This document shows, piece after piece, positions 22,239 to 32,962 of a stretch of 64,000 bases of DNA; position 1 is the first letter of the stretch, and every line of letters starts with the position of its first letter. The notes beneath the pieces were generated by a model. That model was not told the origin of the DNA. It did no database searches and saw nothing but the letters and a program-made list of their open reading frames with translations. The stretch lies in NCBI GenBank assembly GCA_025024175.1, contig QCXZ01000047.1, positions 496,001 through 560,000 on the forward strand. The letters run 5' to 3'. The position numbers and the translations under genes are program-made. The stretch comes from Rhyzopertha dominica. Taxonomy: Eukaryota > Arthropoda > Insecta > Coleoptera > Bostrichidae.

Positions 22239-23819
22239 TCAAAAATCAAGACTTGCAAAATATTTGCCATTTTGACAATATGCGCAAGTCTTTACCGTCA
22301 CGTTATCTTGACCACATCGATAGCAGAATACGCGTCGTGACTGATTACAATCCCTAAACCGATGCCCATAATTCTTACAGTTCCAGCAAAGAACGCTTTG
22401 CTCAGCTCTTAGCCCCTGATCCCGAATTTTGAGTGTATCAAGAGAAGTTTCTAGGACTGTTTCCGTGTCTGACATTACGTTACACTGAGAGTTTAAATGA
22501 GATGAAACTGGTTTATGATACGCGAGCTCCGGTTCAATCAACTGTTTATAATTTGTCGGCGGTGGACAAAACGATCTTGTTCTGTATTCAGTTTCTTCTA
22601 TAGCGCGACTAAAATAAATTAATTGGGATACATTATCAATATGCTGTAATGCTAGTGGAGTTTGAATATAGGGAAGTAAATTTCTACGTATAATTGAAAC
22701 TCTGGTGCATTCGGACGGACTATTTGTTAATTTATTGAACAGATTTTGCATAACAGACACATAATTAATCACTTTTTCGTGTGTACCCTGCGTACGTCTT
22801 CGTATCTCATCCCAAAGTTCAAATTCGTAATCGTAAGGTTGAAAATTGCTTCGAAGTTTTTCAGTAAGATCGTCCCACGACGTAAACTTGTTGGTACGAA
22901 ACCATAACAGTGCATCTCCGGTAAAAAGTTCTGGAGCAGCTCTCAATAAAGTTTCTTTCGAAATTCCCCGAGAACATCGTATTTCCTCAGTTCGCTCTAG
23001 AAAGCTACTTACGCTTGATATCCCGTTATATTGGATTCTCAATCGCGAAACATCCCAACCAGGTCCACTACAGTTGTGACTAATTGAAGTTGTACTACAT
23101 ATTTCCTTGCGCGGAGATGACGTGTGTCTTACAGCTCCATCTAAATAATTAGGCAAGTTAGGCCCTCTTCCAAAGTTAACAACGCCACTCAAAGTTTTCT
23201 TTCCATCTGAGGCGTCATATTGCTCCGGTAGTGGAGAGATTCTCACAGATCTAGACGGTCCAGGCTCTTCAATATCAATAAGACTTCCACCTTTATCTGC
23301 CGGGATACTCTTGTGCAAAATTTCTGGCTCTAAGGGATCTGTCTCGTCCAAAATTGAATAGTGTGGGTTCCGTTGCAAAGGCTGATCCATCAAAGATACC
23401 TGATTATCCTGACCGTTATCTTGATTTTCAAAAACAACATTCAATTCATCAACTAATTGAAGGCACAATCCCAGAAGTTCGTTTCTTTGACTCGCAGAAT
23501 TCGCGTCAATCGGTATTCTTTTTAGTCGACCTAATAAATGAAGAAGTCGCGAATTTATGCGCTTAAACTCATTAATTCGATTTTCGGAATTAAAATTCTC
23601 GATATCATGCTGCAAATCGGTTAACTTTTTATTACATATCTCAAATTCCGACTCGGTAACTAGCTCTACACAACATATTGGCGCAAGATTACCCAATTTT
23701 TCACAACGTAAAGCGCCACTTAACATACTCCGTTTTTGATTCAAATTTTTATCTGTGGGTAAACCACGAATTTCAAGCTCATAAGTAACTTCATCGCATA
23801 ACAAACGATTAACTTCCAT
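22239..23819 (-). CDS. gag: Ty3/gypsy-type Gag polyprotein, uninterrupted
   Basis: Encodes about 526 residues from an ATG at 23819. The N-terminal half is a helical/acidic region of unknown fold. The middle carries a retrotransposon Gag core (FLERTEEIRCSRG, then APELFTGDALLWF and WDDLTEKLRSNFQPYDYE). The C-terminus has zinc knuckles: CWNCKNYGHRFRDC is a clean CCHC, and CYRCGQDNVTVKTC lacks the His, so the second is atypical. It would form the particle that packages element RNA. About 230 bp upstream lie a primer site and LTR end on the same strand. The pol gene is missing: right after gag the sequence becomes an unrelated repeat. The element therefore cannot transpose alone. Confidence 0.85.
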   Translation of the reverse strand: MEVNRLLCDEVTYELEIRGLPTDKNLNQKRSMLSGALRCEKLGNLAPICCVELVTESEFEICNKKLTDLQHDIENFNSENRINEFKRINSRLLHLLGRLKRIPIDANSASQRNELLGLCLQLVDELNVVFENQDNGQDNQVSLMDQPLQRNPHYSILDETDPLEPEILHKSIPADKGGSLIDIEEPGPSRSVRISPLPEQYDASDGKKTLSGVVNFGRGPNLPNYLDGAVRHTSSPRKEICSTTSISHNCSGPGWDVSRLRIQYNGISSVSSFLERTEEIRCSRGISKETLLRAAPELFTGDALLWFRTNKFTSWDDLTEKLRSNFQPYDYEFELWDEIRRRTQGTHEKVINYVSVMQNLFNKLTNSPSECTRVSIIRRNLLPYIQTPLALQHIDNVSQLIYFSRAIEETEYRTRSFCPPPTNYKQLIEPELAYHKPVSSHLNSQCNVMSDTETVLETSLDTLKIRDQGLRAEQSVLCWNCKNYGHRFRDCNQSRRVFCYRCGQDNVTVKTCAYCQNGKYFASLDF

Positions 23820-24048
23820 CGTCAATTATTAGCTCTATTAACTCAAACGATAAAAAAAGGACAAATTAATTCTGAATGTAAACAAGTAACGAGTAATTAC
23901 TGGTCCCCACTCTCCCCTACAAAAGAGTGAAAACGATAAAGACCACAGTTACAGTACAAACAAAAGGTAATAGCAAAAAGGACAGAGACAGCAATGGTAC
24001 TATATAGGTAAGTATACAAAAACGTCAGTTGCTATACCTTACCATGAA

Positions 24049-24062
24049 CACGTTGGGCGCCA
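24049..24062 (-). promoter_or_regulatory. Primer-binding site of the gypsy element (tRNA-Lys type)
   Basis: On the minus strand TGGCGCCCAACGTG matches the first 14 bases of the primer site that pairs with the 3' end of tRNA-Lys(1,2) in retroviruses and some LTR elements. It begins 6 bases after the LTR terminus ...GTAACA at 24069. The site lies upstream of gag, as expected. Confidence 0.7.
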
Positions 24063-24068
24063 AATTTT

Positions 24069-25100
24069 TGTTACGCGACACAAAACGGTTTTGTAGCAAT
24101 CCCCAATGTCGCGCAACAAAAAGGGGTAAACAAAAAATAAAAGATCAATGAGCTTGGCAGTTTGAAATTAATCCGCACACGAAAGACTAGTTGCTAAACA
24201 GCACCCACTAACACAGCGTAGAGGGGGGTGGGTTAAATAACCATATAACAGAATGTACCAGAGCAAAGGACGCCACCCGCTTTCTCACAACCGCTCAACA
24301 ACAGATATTTAAATAAAGCGGGAAATACAGTAGCTTAAAGTGGGATGATTAAACAGCACTTACTGCTTCACTCAAGACTATTGATTATAATTGGAAAACC
24401 AAAATAAATAATACATGTCATTTAAATACGGAATACAATTTTGTATGAGACACACAATATTAAAGTATACTTTGGTACCAGGTATAGCTATACGAGGCGT
24501 ACAAGATTTTACCTTTGGTTTATAGATAAACCCCAAACTACGACACGCATTTACCCAAGTATAGAACGGTAGGTATGAACCCGTAAGCTATTATAAATAT
24601 TAAATTCTTATCTGGTTGTCCGATCGGCTGCGTCACAAGGCTGCTGTTACATAGCTGACCAGGCGGTGTTGTTCCAACGGTAAGGTAGATCGGCTCACAA
24701 CCCCCTTGACGTCGTGCAAATGGTAAACCAAAGCCTCTACTACTGCTGTCAGATGGTGGGTCAGTCTCAAAGATACCGTAGATCGGCGGTTTCAACGTAA
24801 CGACCAGGATAAGCAAGGTACAACCCAAATATGAGATAGGGGACCAACAGGAAAAGTAAAAGGAAACGTACAGGTACAAAAAAAAGGCCTACAATAAAAA
24901 CAAAACGCACATTAGGTTGGAATTGAAATGAATGCAAAGGCATACCTTCGGATGTTATGCGGCCTTATGTGGATTGGCGATACAATGGTGATTATCGCTT
25001 AGAATGGAGAATGTGTGTAACTCAACTGCTTCCACGATATCCCACAAGTGGCTTGGTTCAATAAACAGACCAGGAAACGTTTATTGCCACCAAAATTGCA
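24069..25100 (-). mobile_element. LTR region of the gypsy element, outer edge undefined
   Basis: The inner (3') edge is set by GTCGCGTAACA immediately before the primer site. The partner LTR is absent, so the outer edge cannot be fixed; I give a nominal end. Close to the edge is a short palindromic arrangement (TGTTGCGCGACA at 24118-24107 and TGTCGCGTAACA at 24080-24069 on the minus strand). No coding sequence is recognised in this kilobase. Confidence 0.4.
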
Positions 25101-25317
25101 GAAAACAAGGGCTACACTTATAATAAATCCGTCTTATGACGTTTACGACTCGAAATTAAAAATTTGAAAACCACCATGGAAACCAATGGAAGGCCGGCAA
25201 ATGCTTCTAGATGAAAATAAACATTCGCCCAGATAATGTCACCTTTGGATTTGTGAAAACCAAACCAGCTGTTTAACATGGCGTTTGAATATTATGTAGA
25301 CGACGATTGCCAAACCA

Positions 25318-25572
25318 CTAATTTAAACAATAAACCTGATATTCGAAAAATGAACCGTAACAATTCCCTGCCCTTTTTTTGTTTACTACAGATCCAGTGT
25401 CTTGAAATTTCTGCACGAGATCGAGAATGTACCTAGCGTCAACATTTTTATCGGGGTGCCGTTCGTTAAACACCCTTGCTGACGCACGAGCACGGCTATG
25501 CTCAGCACCGTAAATAAAAATTATTTCTACCCTTTCGGCAGTTGAATAAACCATTGTCACTTGGACTCTCAC
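25318..25572 (-). pseudogene. N-terminal (DUF4817 helix-turn-helix) fragment of a Tc1-like transposase
   Basis: The frame encodes VTMVYSTAERVEIIFIYG, then RARASARVFNERHPDK and LVQKFQDTGSVVNKKRAG. This is the N-terminal HTH found in many insect Tc1/mariner-like proteins (DUF4817). The sequence loses similarity after KKRAG and no DDE domain follows. An R1-like LINE begins about 120 bp from its upstream edge. Confidence 0.75.
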
Positions 25573-25695
25573 TTTAAAATTTCACGCGATTTATAAAAAG
25601 GAATTTGAACAAAAAGATGGTCGTGCCAAAGAAGTAGCCAAAAAGTTGAAACAAAAAATGATGAATTAAGACAGGCATCTAAAAAAATTCAAAGC

Positions 25696-27427
25696 GGAAA
25701 GGCACCGGGCCCTGATGGCATCCCCTCTATTTTAGTAAAGAGTACAGCATTGCACGCAAGTGACTATTGCCTGACTATAGGGCATGGAGAGCGGGTGTTT
25801 TTCCCAAGGATTGGAAGACAGGGTTTTCAATAGGACATGGAGAGAGGGTGCTTTTCCCAAGGTTTGGAAGACAGGACGGTTAGTGCTTGTTAAGAAACCA
25901 AAAAAGACTGCAGATTCGCCGGTTACATATAGACCGATTTGCCTCTTGAATGAAGGGGGGAAATTATATAAACGGCTTATAAACAACAGGCTTAAAGAGG
26001 AAATAGCGAGAACAGGAGATCTACCGGACTTCCAGTATGGATTTAGAGAGAGGAGGTCGACTATGGATGCTCTTTCCAGAGTTAAAGAAGTGGTAGAGTT
26101 AGCAAACACGGGAGCTTCAAGTGGGAGAAAATTTTGCCTCCTAATTACTCTGGATGTGAAGAATCCATTTAATTCCATGCTCTGGAAAGGGATTATTAAA
26201 GCCTTGAACAAGAGAAAAATTGACCCTCATTTAATATCAGTAATAAAGTCACTTCTCAGACAGAACGGTAATTCAGGTAAATTGGAGATGACATGTGGAG
26301 TTCCCCAGGGCTCCATTTTAGGTCCAACATTGTGGAACGTGTTTTACGACTCGGTTTTGAGGATTGCGGTGCTGGACGGGGTACGGCTTATTGGATACGC
26401 TGATGATTTGGCAATAGTAATTACTGCAAAAACAAAAGATGTACTAGAATTTATTATAAATGATTCAATAAGCAAGGTTTTACGTTGGATGAGTATTAAT
26501 AACATGGAGGTGGCTCAGAATAAGAGCGAGGCAGTAATATTAAAGGGAAGATATAGCCTTAAAGAATTTAGTTTTTTGTGTGGTAACTGCCAGATTTCTA
26601 TGTCTGAACACATTAAATACCTAGGGGTGACATTAAACAGGAACATGTCCATGACGCAACATATAAGAGAAATAGAAATTACAAGTTTGAAAATTATAAA
26701 ACAACTAAACATGCTTATGGCAAATACGTGGGGCCCACGCAGTGGCAAGAGAAAGTTGTTGGCTTCAGTGATCCATTCTATTATATTATACGCCGCTCCT
26801 GTATGGGAAGAAGTTCTTAAGTTGAAGAAATATAGAAAAATTCTTCTGAGTCTTCAGAGGTTAACGCTTATCCGTGTATGTAGCGCTTATCGCACGGTTT
26901 CTGGGGAGGCTTTATGCATGGTGTCTGGGATCCCTCCCATTCATTTGCTGCTGCAAGAGAGAAGGAGAATCTATCACGAGAGTAACGCTAAACAGCAGAT
27001 AGTTACAGGTCACTTATGGCAGGAGGAGTGGCAAAATAATGCCGATAAAGCATAGTGGACCAAAACATTGATCCCCAATATTGAGACTTGGAGAAATAGA
27101 AAATTTGGTAAACTCTCATATTGGTTGTCACAAGTGCTAACTGGCCACGGATGCTTTCGTGCTTACATATCAAGAATGAAGAAAGCCGATAGTAGTGATT
27201 GCCCTTACTGTGGAGGATATGATGATGTGCGTCATACTATATTTAGTTATCCAAGATGGGCGGAACAGCGTAGTCAGATGGCAGAACTGGCAGGGGTAGA
27301 CATTTCTGAGCGTAATCTGTCAGAGCAAATGTTAGTGTCACAGAAAAACTGGGAAGGCATTACTCAAAATCTGGTTGAGATAATAAGGACAAAGGAGATG
27401 GAAGAGAAAGAACTATATCGACGCTAA
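25696..27427 (+). pseudogene. R1-clade-like reverse transcriptase with one in-frame stop
   Basis: RT copies element RNA at the nicked target. Blocks in order: GKAPGPDGIP (25696), WREGAFPKVWKTGRLVLVKK (25838), YRPICLLNEGGKLYKRLINN, DFQYGFRERRSTMDAL, LLITLDVKNPFNS (the DVxNAF box, Ala to Pro), CGVPQGSILGPTLWNVFYD, IGYADDLAIV (catalytic YADD) and KYLGVTL. The main frame runs 25784-27055, ends at a TAG, and resumes in the same frame to 27427, giving CPYCGGYDDVRHTIFSYPRW, the C-terminal zinc knuckle of R1-like elements (the last Cys is replaced by Tyr). A 53-bp duplication near the start repeats the WRxGxFPKxWKTG motif and puts the upstream KAPGPDG block in another frame. So there are few lesions: one stop and a 5' duplication. 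Confidence 0.88.
25781..25880 (+). repeat. 53-bp imperfect tandem duplication in the LINE RT
   Basis: CATGGAGAGCGGGTGTTTTT at 25783 is followed 53 bp later by CATGGAGAGAGGGTGCTTTT at 25836, and the match continues through CCCAAGG-TTGGAAGACAGG. Both copies can be read as WR-G-FPK-WKTG. The copies differ at several bases, so it is not brand new. Confidence 0.8.
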
Positions 27428-27600
27428 AACTATCGACGTGGTTGTAAGGCTAAAGTAATGCGTTAGCGGTTCCGGTCTTGCAATTCATCCGTGGAAATAT
27501 GGGGAGGGGTTTTAGTGAGTAGGGCCCCCCAAGAGGGGGGATGAGTCTTACATTCCCCCACTAGACAAAATCCGGTTTACCAGTTACACAACGTAAAAAG

Positions 27601-28055
27601 TTTGACGCCAAATTGGTGGCATTTAAGAAGGTACATATTGAAATTTTAGTCTTTTTGGGTTAGACCGTGTCTGATTTGGGAACAAGGTTGACGGTTCGCC
27701 CGCACCCGTAAGGAGCAGCACAAGGACAGGAATACTGCATAAAAAACAAGCACTTCCCTTCTTGTAACATATACACAAGCATCAGGTCTCTATGTGCCAT
27801 GAGATTAAAAAAAACAAATATTTTTACACAAAAATTTATTTTACAGATTCGCACAATTTGCGAAACAAATTCTTTCCAATTATTTAATGCTTCTGAAATG
27901 ACCCCAATTAAAAACTATTCGTCAATGTCATCGGGTATAATTTTTACCTCTTTATATTTCAAAGTTCGGTAATGCAACACAAAACAATCCTTTTTATTTA
28001 ACGAAACATCTGCAAGTTAATTTGTGCCTTAAATTTTTTTTATGCTGCTTCAGAT
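27601..28055. other. Non-coding spacer
   Basis: No gene or element end recognised between the LINE tail and the YqaJ pseudogene. Confidence 0.4.
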
Positions 28056-28059
28056 AAAA

Positions 28060-30045
28060 GTTTCATGGCCATATCACTTCTACCACATGGTCTTGTGAAT
28101 TACCATTAGGTGAAGCTCCAAATACGGGGAAGAACGGCAACGTAAAAAATCCACAAGCTTGGAACATACGCTTCAGCACTTGTTTTTCGAGTAGTATCCC
28201 CTTTTCATATATTTTGTGTCTAACTTTGTATGCACCAATAACTGACTGAATTAATATTCTGTCTGGAGTTCGGCAATGTGCCATTTCGTGGAGTTTGGAT
28301 GCTGTAATACGACCCAATCGTAGCCCATGTCATTAAGATCTATATTGGTTTCTTATTTGTCGTTCACCTTGTATACACAATGATTGTGTCATACGACTGA
28401 TAGCAAATTTCAAAAAATCATCACACTTACTTCCCCATTGTAATACAAATCTAAAAAGTAACTTAGATATCGGTAATGGCTCATATGTATCTTCGTACGT
28501 GGTTGAAAAATACTTCATAATATGTTATTTTAAATTTGCATCTTCAGGCAAAATGTATCTGTACCACTCAGTACGCGGGATGTGCTGCTTTCAGCTTGCC
28601 TCTTAAACTACGCAGCTGCTATAAATTTCACAGATATTCCCACATACGATAATCTTGGTTTCTTCCAATATGAAGTTACATCTGTAGGTGAAGGTTCTTC
28701 ACTCCGACGATTAATCCACATTAAGAAAGCAAGTGCATGCTATACAAGCTGCATGCCACCCAGTAACCTTTAATTTGTAATCTATTGCGTGTTTATGCTA
28801 GAGTTGGGAATAATCGGATGATTGAAAGAATCGGAATGTTCCGATTCCGAAGACGTTAATAATCGGAATAATATTCGGAATCGGAATAAAGTGGGCGAAG
28901 CGTCGTTCAGAATAGAATCGACAGGCGTGTCGCCTTAGTTCGGGATCTTTCGCTTTCCCATGCGATCAAGTTGCACTTGGTGTTAAGAAACTCACTGCTT
29001 CTGTCAGACAGAATCGTATTGAAGTTTACACATTTCCGTTTCTGCATTTGGAAATAATATTACGGAAAGTAGCGCGTGAAAAAACCGCATATATACCGAG
29101 CAAGCGTAGGCGATCATGTATTTCGACAGGTTTCCAAGTTTTGATATTATAACTTGCCTATGTTTTTGTATTGTATTCTACTTGTTTTTGTATTTGTATT
29201 TTGTATTTGAACGAATATTCCAAAAAACAGCCAGCGGAATGAGCTTATTGTCGGTATCGAACAAGCGCTAGCGATTGCGTAATTCATTAAGTCTCTAAGT
29301 TTCGATACATAATCCACCTTCCTTGCGCGAGGTGTTTTCTATTCCGATGCTAGTTCATATTCCGATTCCACTAAAAAGTTTCCATCGCATCCTGTGGTGG
29401 TTATCATCGGTATGACAGTAAGCGCGAACCGTGTGCGCGGTGAAAATAATCGTATTCCGAATATTCTGAAATAATCGGAATCATCCGAATATTTGAATNA
29501 TCGGAAACATTCCGAATATTAATTCGGATAGTCNNAACTATAGTTTATGCCCTATCTACTGTTACCTAGCTGCTGATACTGCACATTTACTACCTTCTCC
29601 TCAAGCTCGTCTATTGTNAGGCAAACAGTATAGTTTTTGGAACGCACTATGTGCACCGGATAAATTAGGCATTTTGCAAACCATTGTGTGCACCTTCCCG
29701 TTTTAATTCGACATAGCCCGCAGCATCACGCCCAGAGCTGTAAAATAAATAGTAAGTTATATTTATTTAATATCAAATTTAGGGTATATTTTTGATTCTC
29801 ACTATTTTATGTTTACAAATAGTATGTTTCCAACAATCCATTGTGATTGTGTGCCACGTTAATGTGACAAAAAGTTCGCGTATGCTATTGCTTTTACGTT
29901 CCTTATCTCTGCCGCGTTGAACCGCTTGTTGTGCTTCACATATTCCATAACCATGAAGTCTACGGTCGGGAGACTACTTGCAGAAGCATTAACGAAGCCT
30001 TCAGAAGTCATAACTAACAAGTACTTCACTTTTTCTTGGCGCATT
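28060..30045 (-). pseudogene. SWIM/YqaJ-nuclease protein of an ISL2EU-type element, broken and split
   Basis: On the minus strand it starts at MRQEKVKYLLVMTSEG (30043), followed by LPTVDFMVMEYVKHNKRFNA. Near 29730-29600 come GRDAAGYVELKREG and YPVHIVRSKNYTVCLTIDEL. A 744-bp hAT-type element then interrupts. Past it, HALAFLMWINRRSEEPSPTD and YWKKPRLSYVG (about 28760-28650) mark the end of the SWIM-like zinc region. FLKFAISRMTQSLC leads to GRITASKLHEMAHCRTPDR and FPVFGASPNG (28317-28080), the YqaJ exonuclease motifs. In the family the next motif is GASPDG; here it reads GASPNG, so the metal-binding Asp is lost. Frameshifts occur at several joints. Such proteins are the second ORF of ISL2EU transposons. 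Confidence 0.8.
28799..29542. mobile_element. 744-bp hAT-type non-autonomous element
   Basis: Perfect 8-bp direct repeats GTTTATGC flank it (28791-28798 and 29543-29550). The ends are imperfectly inverted: TAGAGTTGGGA on the left, TATAGTTNNGA read from the right. The subterminal regions are full of ATCGGAAT/ATTCCGAT motifs in both orientations, candidate binding sites. There is no coding capacity. It sits inside the YqaJ pseudogene and therefore inserted after that gene was in place. Confidence 0.85.
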
Positions 30046-30606
30046 TTAATTCCCTTTTCACAAAATGAAATAAAACAGGAAACTAATGAACTGACGGACT
30101 GACTAACGCGTGACGCGCAGACCCCAGATGTAAACAAGCGGCCATTTACAAGACACCTGATGTCACGCCCAACATGTTCGTGTTTTGGCTGTTCCTTTAA
30201 ATATTTACATTTTAATACGTTTTTAACATTAAAAATGCATCTATTTTTTCGAACATAATACATGGAAAAACCCAACTGCTTCATTTCAATTTAACTTCTA
30301 ACAATAACCTGCAGAAAAACATACATTGTAAATATAGGCTGTATCACAGTTCAGTTGATATTAAATATACCAGTTTTCAATACACTTCAAATACATCCAA
30401 AGCGGTACCAAATGGATCACGCGTTGTTAAGTGGTCTCTTTTAACAAGGAAATAAAAAATACGAAAACATACAGCTGTTCCATTAAAAACTATAGTTAGT
30501 GTCCTGAATAAATGACACTGCAATGCAATTCTACAGCGTAGATCATGATTTACTCCATTTGCTGTCTACTCTGATGTCTTCCAATTGATCAGGAGTAAAA
30601 ATGATT
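30046..30606. other. Non-coding DNA
   Basis: The reading frame of the YqaJ protein can be extended upstream in frame to 30284, but the family start is at the ATG near 30043 and the extension has no recognisable motif. The rest is AT-rich without supported features. Confidence 0.4.
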
Positions 30607-31046
30607 TAATTCTTGTTAAATAACTTTGTCAAGTTTAATCCACAATTATTTATTTATTATCAGGTAAAGCGCTTTCGGCTAATATGCTTTCGTCAGTACC
30701 AAATTATAAAAATTATGATATTGTCAAAATTATAATATGAAACTAAAAATCTAAACAAACAACCTTGATTAAAAATGGGAAGCAACTTTCAAACCAATAA
30801 CATAAAACTTAGCTTTCGAATAAAAAAATTTGGGATGGGACAACTGAAATTGCAAAAATCATATAGAATTGTTCAATTTTGGTCTAAAATTTCTAAATAG
30901 TTTAATATTTCATTTTCATTTTATAATTTTGACAATGTCATAACTTTTGCAATTTAGTACTGACGATGCCGAAGCCGAAAGCGCTTTACCTCATAATAAA
31001 TAATATATTGTGGATTAAACTTGGCGAAGTTATTTAACAAGAATTA
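30607..31046. mobile_element. Fold-back MITE with arms of about 140 bp
   Basis: The left arm starts TAATTCTTGTTAAATAACTT at 30607. The right arm ends at 31046 and reads the same on the other strand apart from two substitutions in the first 30 bases. The arms continue through GGTAAAGCGCTTTCGGCT and a GTCAGTAC block to about 30740 and 30900. A central non-repeated segment of roughly 150 bp remains. TA at both ends fits a Tc1/mariner-type target. No ORF. Confidence 0.8.
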
Positions 31047-31984
31047 ATTCAAGAAATCCACTTAGAGCAAAATAGATCAGTTTTCAACGTTTAAAATGAT
31101 TTGATATTTTTTGAGAACTTTTTCAATATGATCAAATCGAGAGGCTGTGGCCAACTTTGGGAAGTTCATGGTATATAAACTTACTTAATATTAAATATTG
31201 GTAAATAATGAAAAAATAATGGTTTTATCCTCAACACTAATCAAAATCAGGGTGCTCCTTTTTTGTAATTTACTGAACTTTGGTAAACAGCTTCCGACTT
31301 CCTCTATTGGCCATTTCTTCTGTCCAGTTAAAAATGTTTTCAATCTTGAACTTATCAGAACAATTCATGCGACAGTTCTCTTTGCAAAGTAGTGCTATAA
31401 TATATTATATTCACCCTATAGCCGTATTAATATATTCCATTTCGTGTTCTTTTTTGGAACCTCAGCTTGTATTTCAAATATCCTTGCTTTTATAAGATTT
31501 CTTACTTCTGCAGCTTTAGCAATAAATGAGTAGGAGTACTTGTTGCTTATCTATTAAGAGTAGACTCTATATTATCCTTTCATGTCTCAGTAATTCGAAT
31601 TTCGTTTAATTTGTTTTGGGTGTTTAACGATTTTGTTCTGTCTGATGCACGTTGTCATACTCTTCATCAGTAAAAACTTTATGCTCCATCCTCCCAGCAT
31701 TTGAATTTTTTACTGAGTTTATGGCTACATACAGACTCATCGGAATTATCGTCGTCGCTAAATGGAACATTATCACTACTTGATGTAACATCTTCGTCGC
31801 TACACTGAATCAGGCCGGACACAAAAATTTATAAAAGGTTATTATCGGCAACAATGAAAATATCCCGTTGATAAAGGTCCAGGGCCAGTGCGTGCGGCGT
31901 GCCTAACTGGCCAACGGGAATGTTTATCTTTTTTCGGTTATTTCGGTTTGTATTATTTGTCTTTAAGTATCAAAAGTGTAAGCA
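31047..31984. other. No supported feature
   Basis: AT-rich DNA with only short chance ORFs. Nothing recognised on either strand. Confidence 0.4.
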
Positions 31985-32075
31985 TGGTCTAAAAAAAAAG
32001 TTTGTGTTTTGCCTTTGTGCAACAATAGCGGTCAGGATGCGCCAAATAAAGTATTTCCTTTAGTGTCACCAAATC
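31985..32075 (+). pseudogene. Possible THAP zinc-finger start
   Basis: One forward frame reads KKKVCVLPLCNNSGQDAPNK followed by VFPLVSPN. The CxxxxC spacing followed by a hydrophobic F-P pattern resembles the start of a THAP domain, which begins many P-element-like and ISL2EU-like transposases. A stop follows at once and the His/Cys part is not seen. It lies near a YqaJ-type remnant (32700-32960), so it could be the other ORF of the same element. Confidence 0.3.
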
Positions 32076-32699
32076 TATAGACCGTCAGATAGTGACACAT
32101 TTAGGTGCCCCATTTTCGTATGCAAGCCTTGAGGATGGTCGAAGAGTACATTGTTGTAGAGTAAAGTGAAGATAAATTTATGAGTGGTTCCTGGAGATAA
32201 AAAAAAACGTTACGAACACAGTAATTTCCAATATGACCGTTTGTGCTGTCTTGGTTGCAATTTTATTTACGATTTGCTTCGGAAACAGATAATCTCAAAA
32301 GACAAAGATATATTGAAAATTGCTTCCTTTAAAAAGAGATTAGAGTGGTTTTATCAAAACCTTAGGCAGCTATTTTTGGTTTATACTGAATCTTACAAAA
32401 ATAATATCAATATTAAGCTGTTCATAAAAATGAAAGGGTCAAGTGAACCATACTTTTCTTTTTCTAATATTAATGTAGCTCCCGCCCTTCATATATTGTA
32501 ATTTGATGAAAATTTGGCCTATTTGAGGGATTTGTTGTTCATTACACTGATGAAAATGAGACTATTATTGAATAATACTAAAAAGGACCTAATCTCACTT
32601 TGTAGTAACTGGCACTCGTTTTAGTCTGCATATAGTTAATAAATGATTGTGCAGATATTTCATTTCCTGGATGCAAATCTTTATATGCCAAGTGCATCT
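32076..32699. other. Unassigned DNA with one unrecognised ORF
   Basis: A 105-codon forward ORF (32184-32501) has no motif I recognise. It follows the THAP-like start and could be a decayed part of the same gene, but this cannot be shown. Confidence 0.3.
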
Positions 32700-32962
32700 A
32701 GTTTACTGAAGTGTCGGAATGTTTTACTTCACTTTCGGAAACAACACCAACATTAGTAGGTAACGCAGGTACTAGTTCTGACACTGCTGTGTGGTCGCGT
32801 TCTGATAACTGAGGAACAGTTATTCTGAAAATGACTGCAAGTCCATTTCGATCTCACTTATTCTGGACAACTTGGTCTTTTTCCAATGACATTTTGTAAA
32901 AGTTACAGAGTACTATGAGCTTCCCCTGTGCAACCAAAACAAAAATGCCACCCTATGTTTAC
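32700..32962 (-). pseudogene. Second copy of the SWIM/YqaJ protein, fragment
   Basis: From 32962 the minus strand reads GGCKHRVAFLFWLHRGSS and then, after a stop, CHWKKTKLSRISEIEMD. This is the conserved GGCKHxxAFLxWLHRRSEEPS...YWKKxKLS segment seen in the copies at 28060-30045 and 54340-54930. No YqaJ catalytic motifs are found downstream in this copy. Confidence 0.65.

Larger units (their letters stand above)
25640..27600 (+). mobile_element. 5'-truncated R1-like non-LTR retrotransposon
   Basis: The element enters at the KAPGPDGIP motif that opens the reverse transcriptase, so ORF1 and the endonuclease are missing, the usual result of incomplete target-primed reverse transcription. RT and the C-terminal zinc-knuckle region are nearly complete. 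The 3' UTR (27428-27600) contains a stem of six C against six G around AAGA (27525-27530 with 27535-27540). The exact 3' boundary is not marked by a clear tail. Confidence 0.75.
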
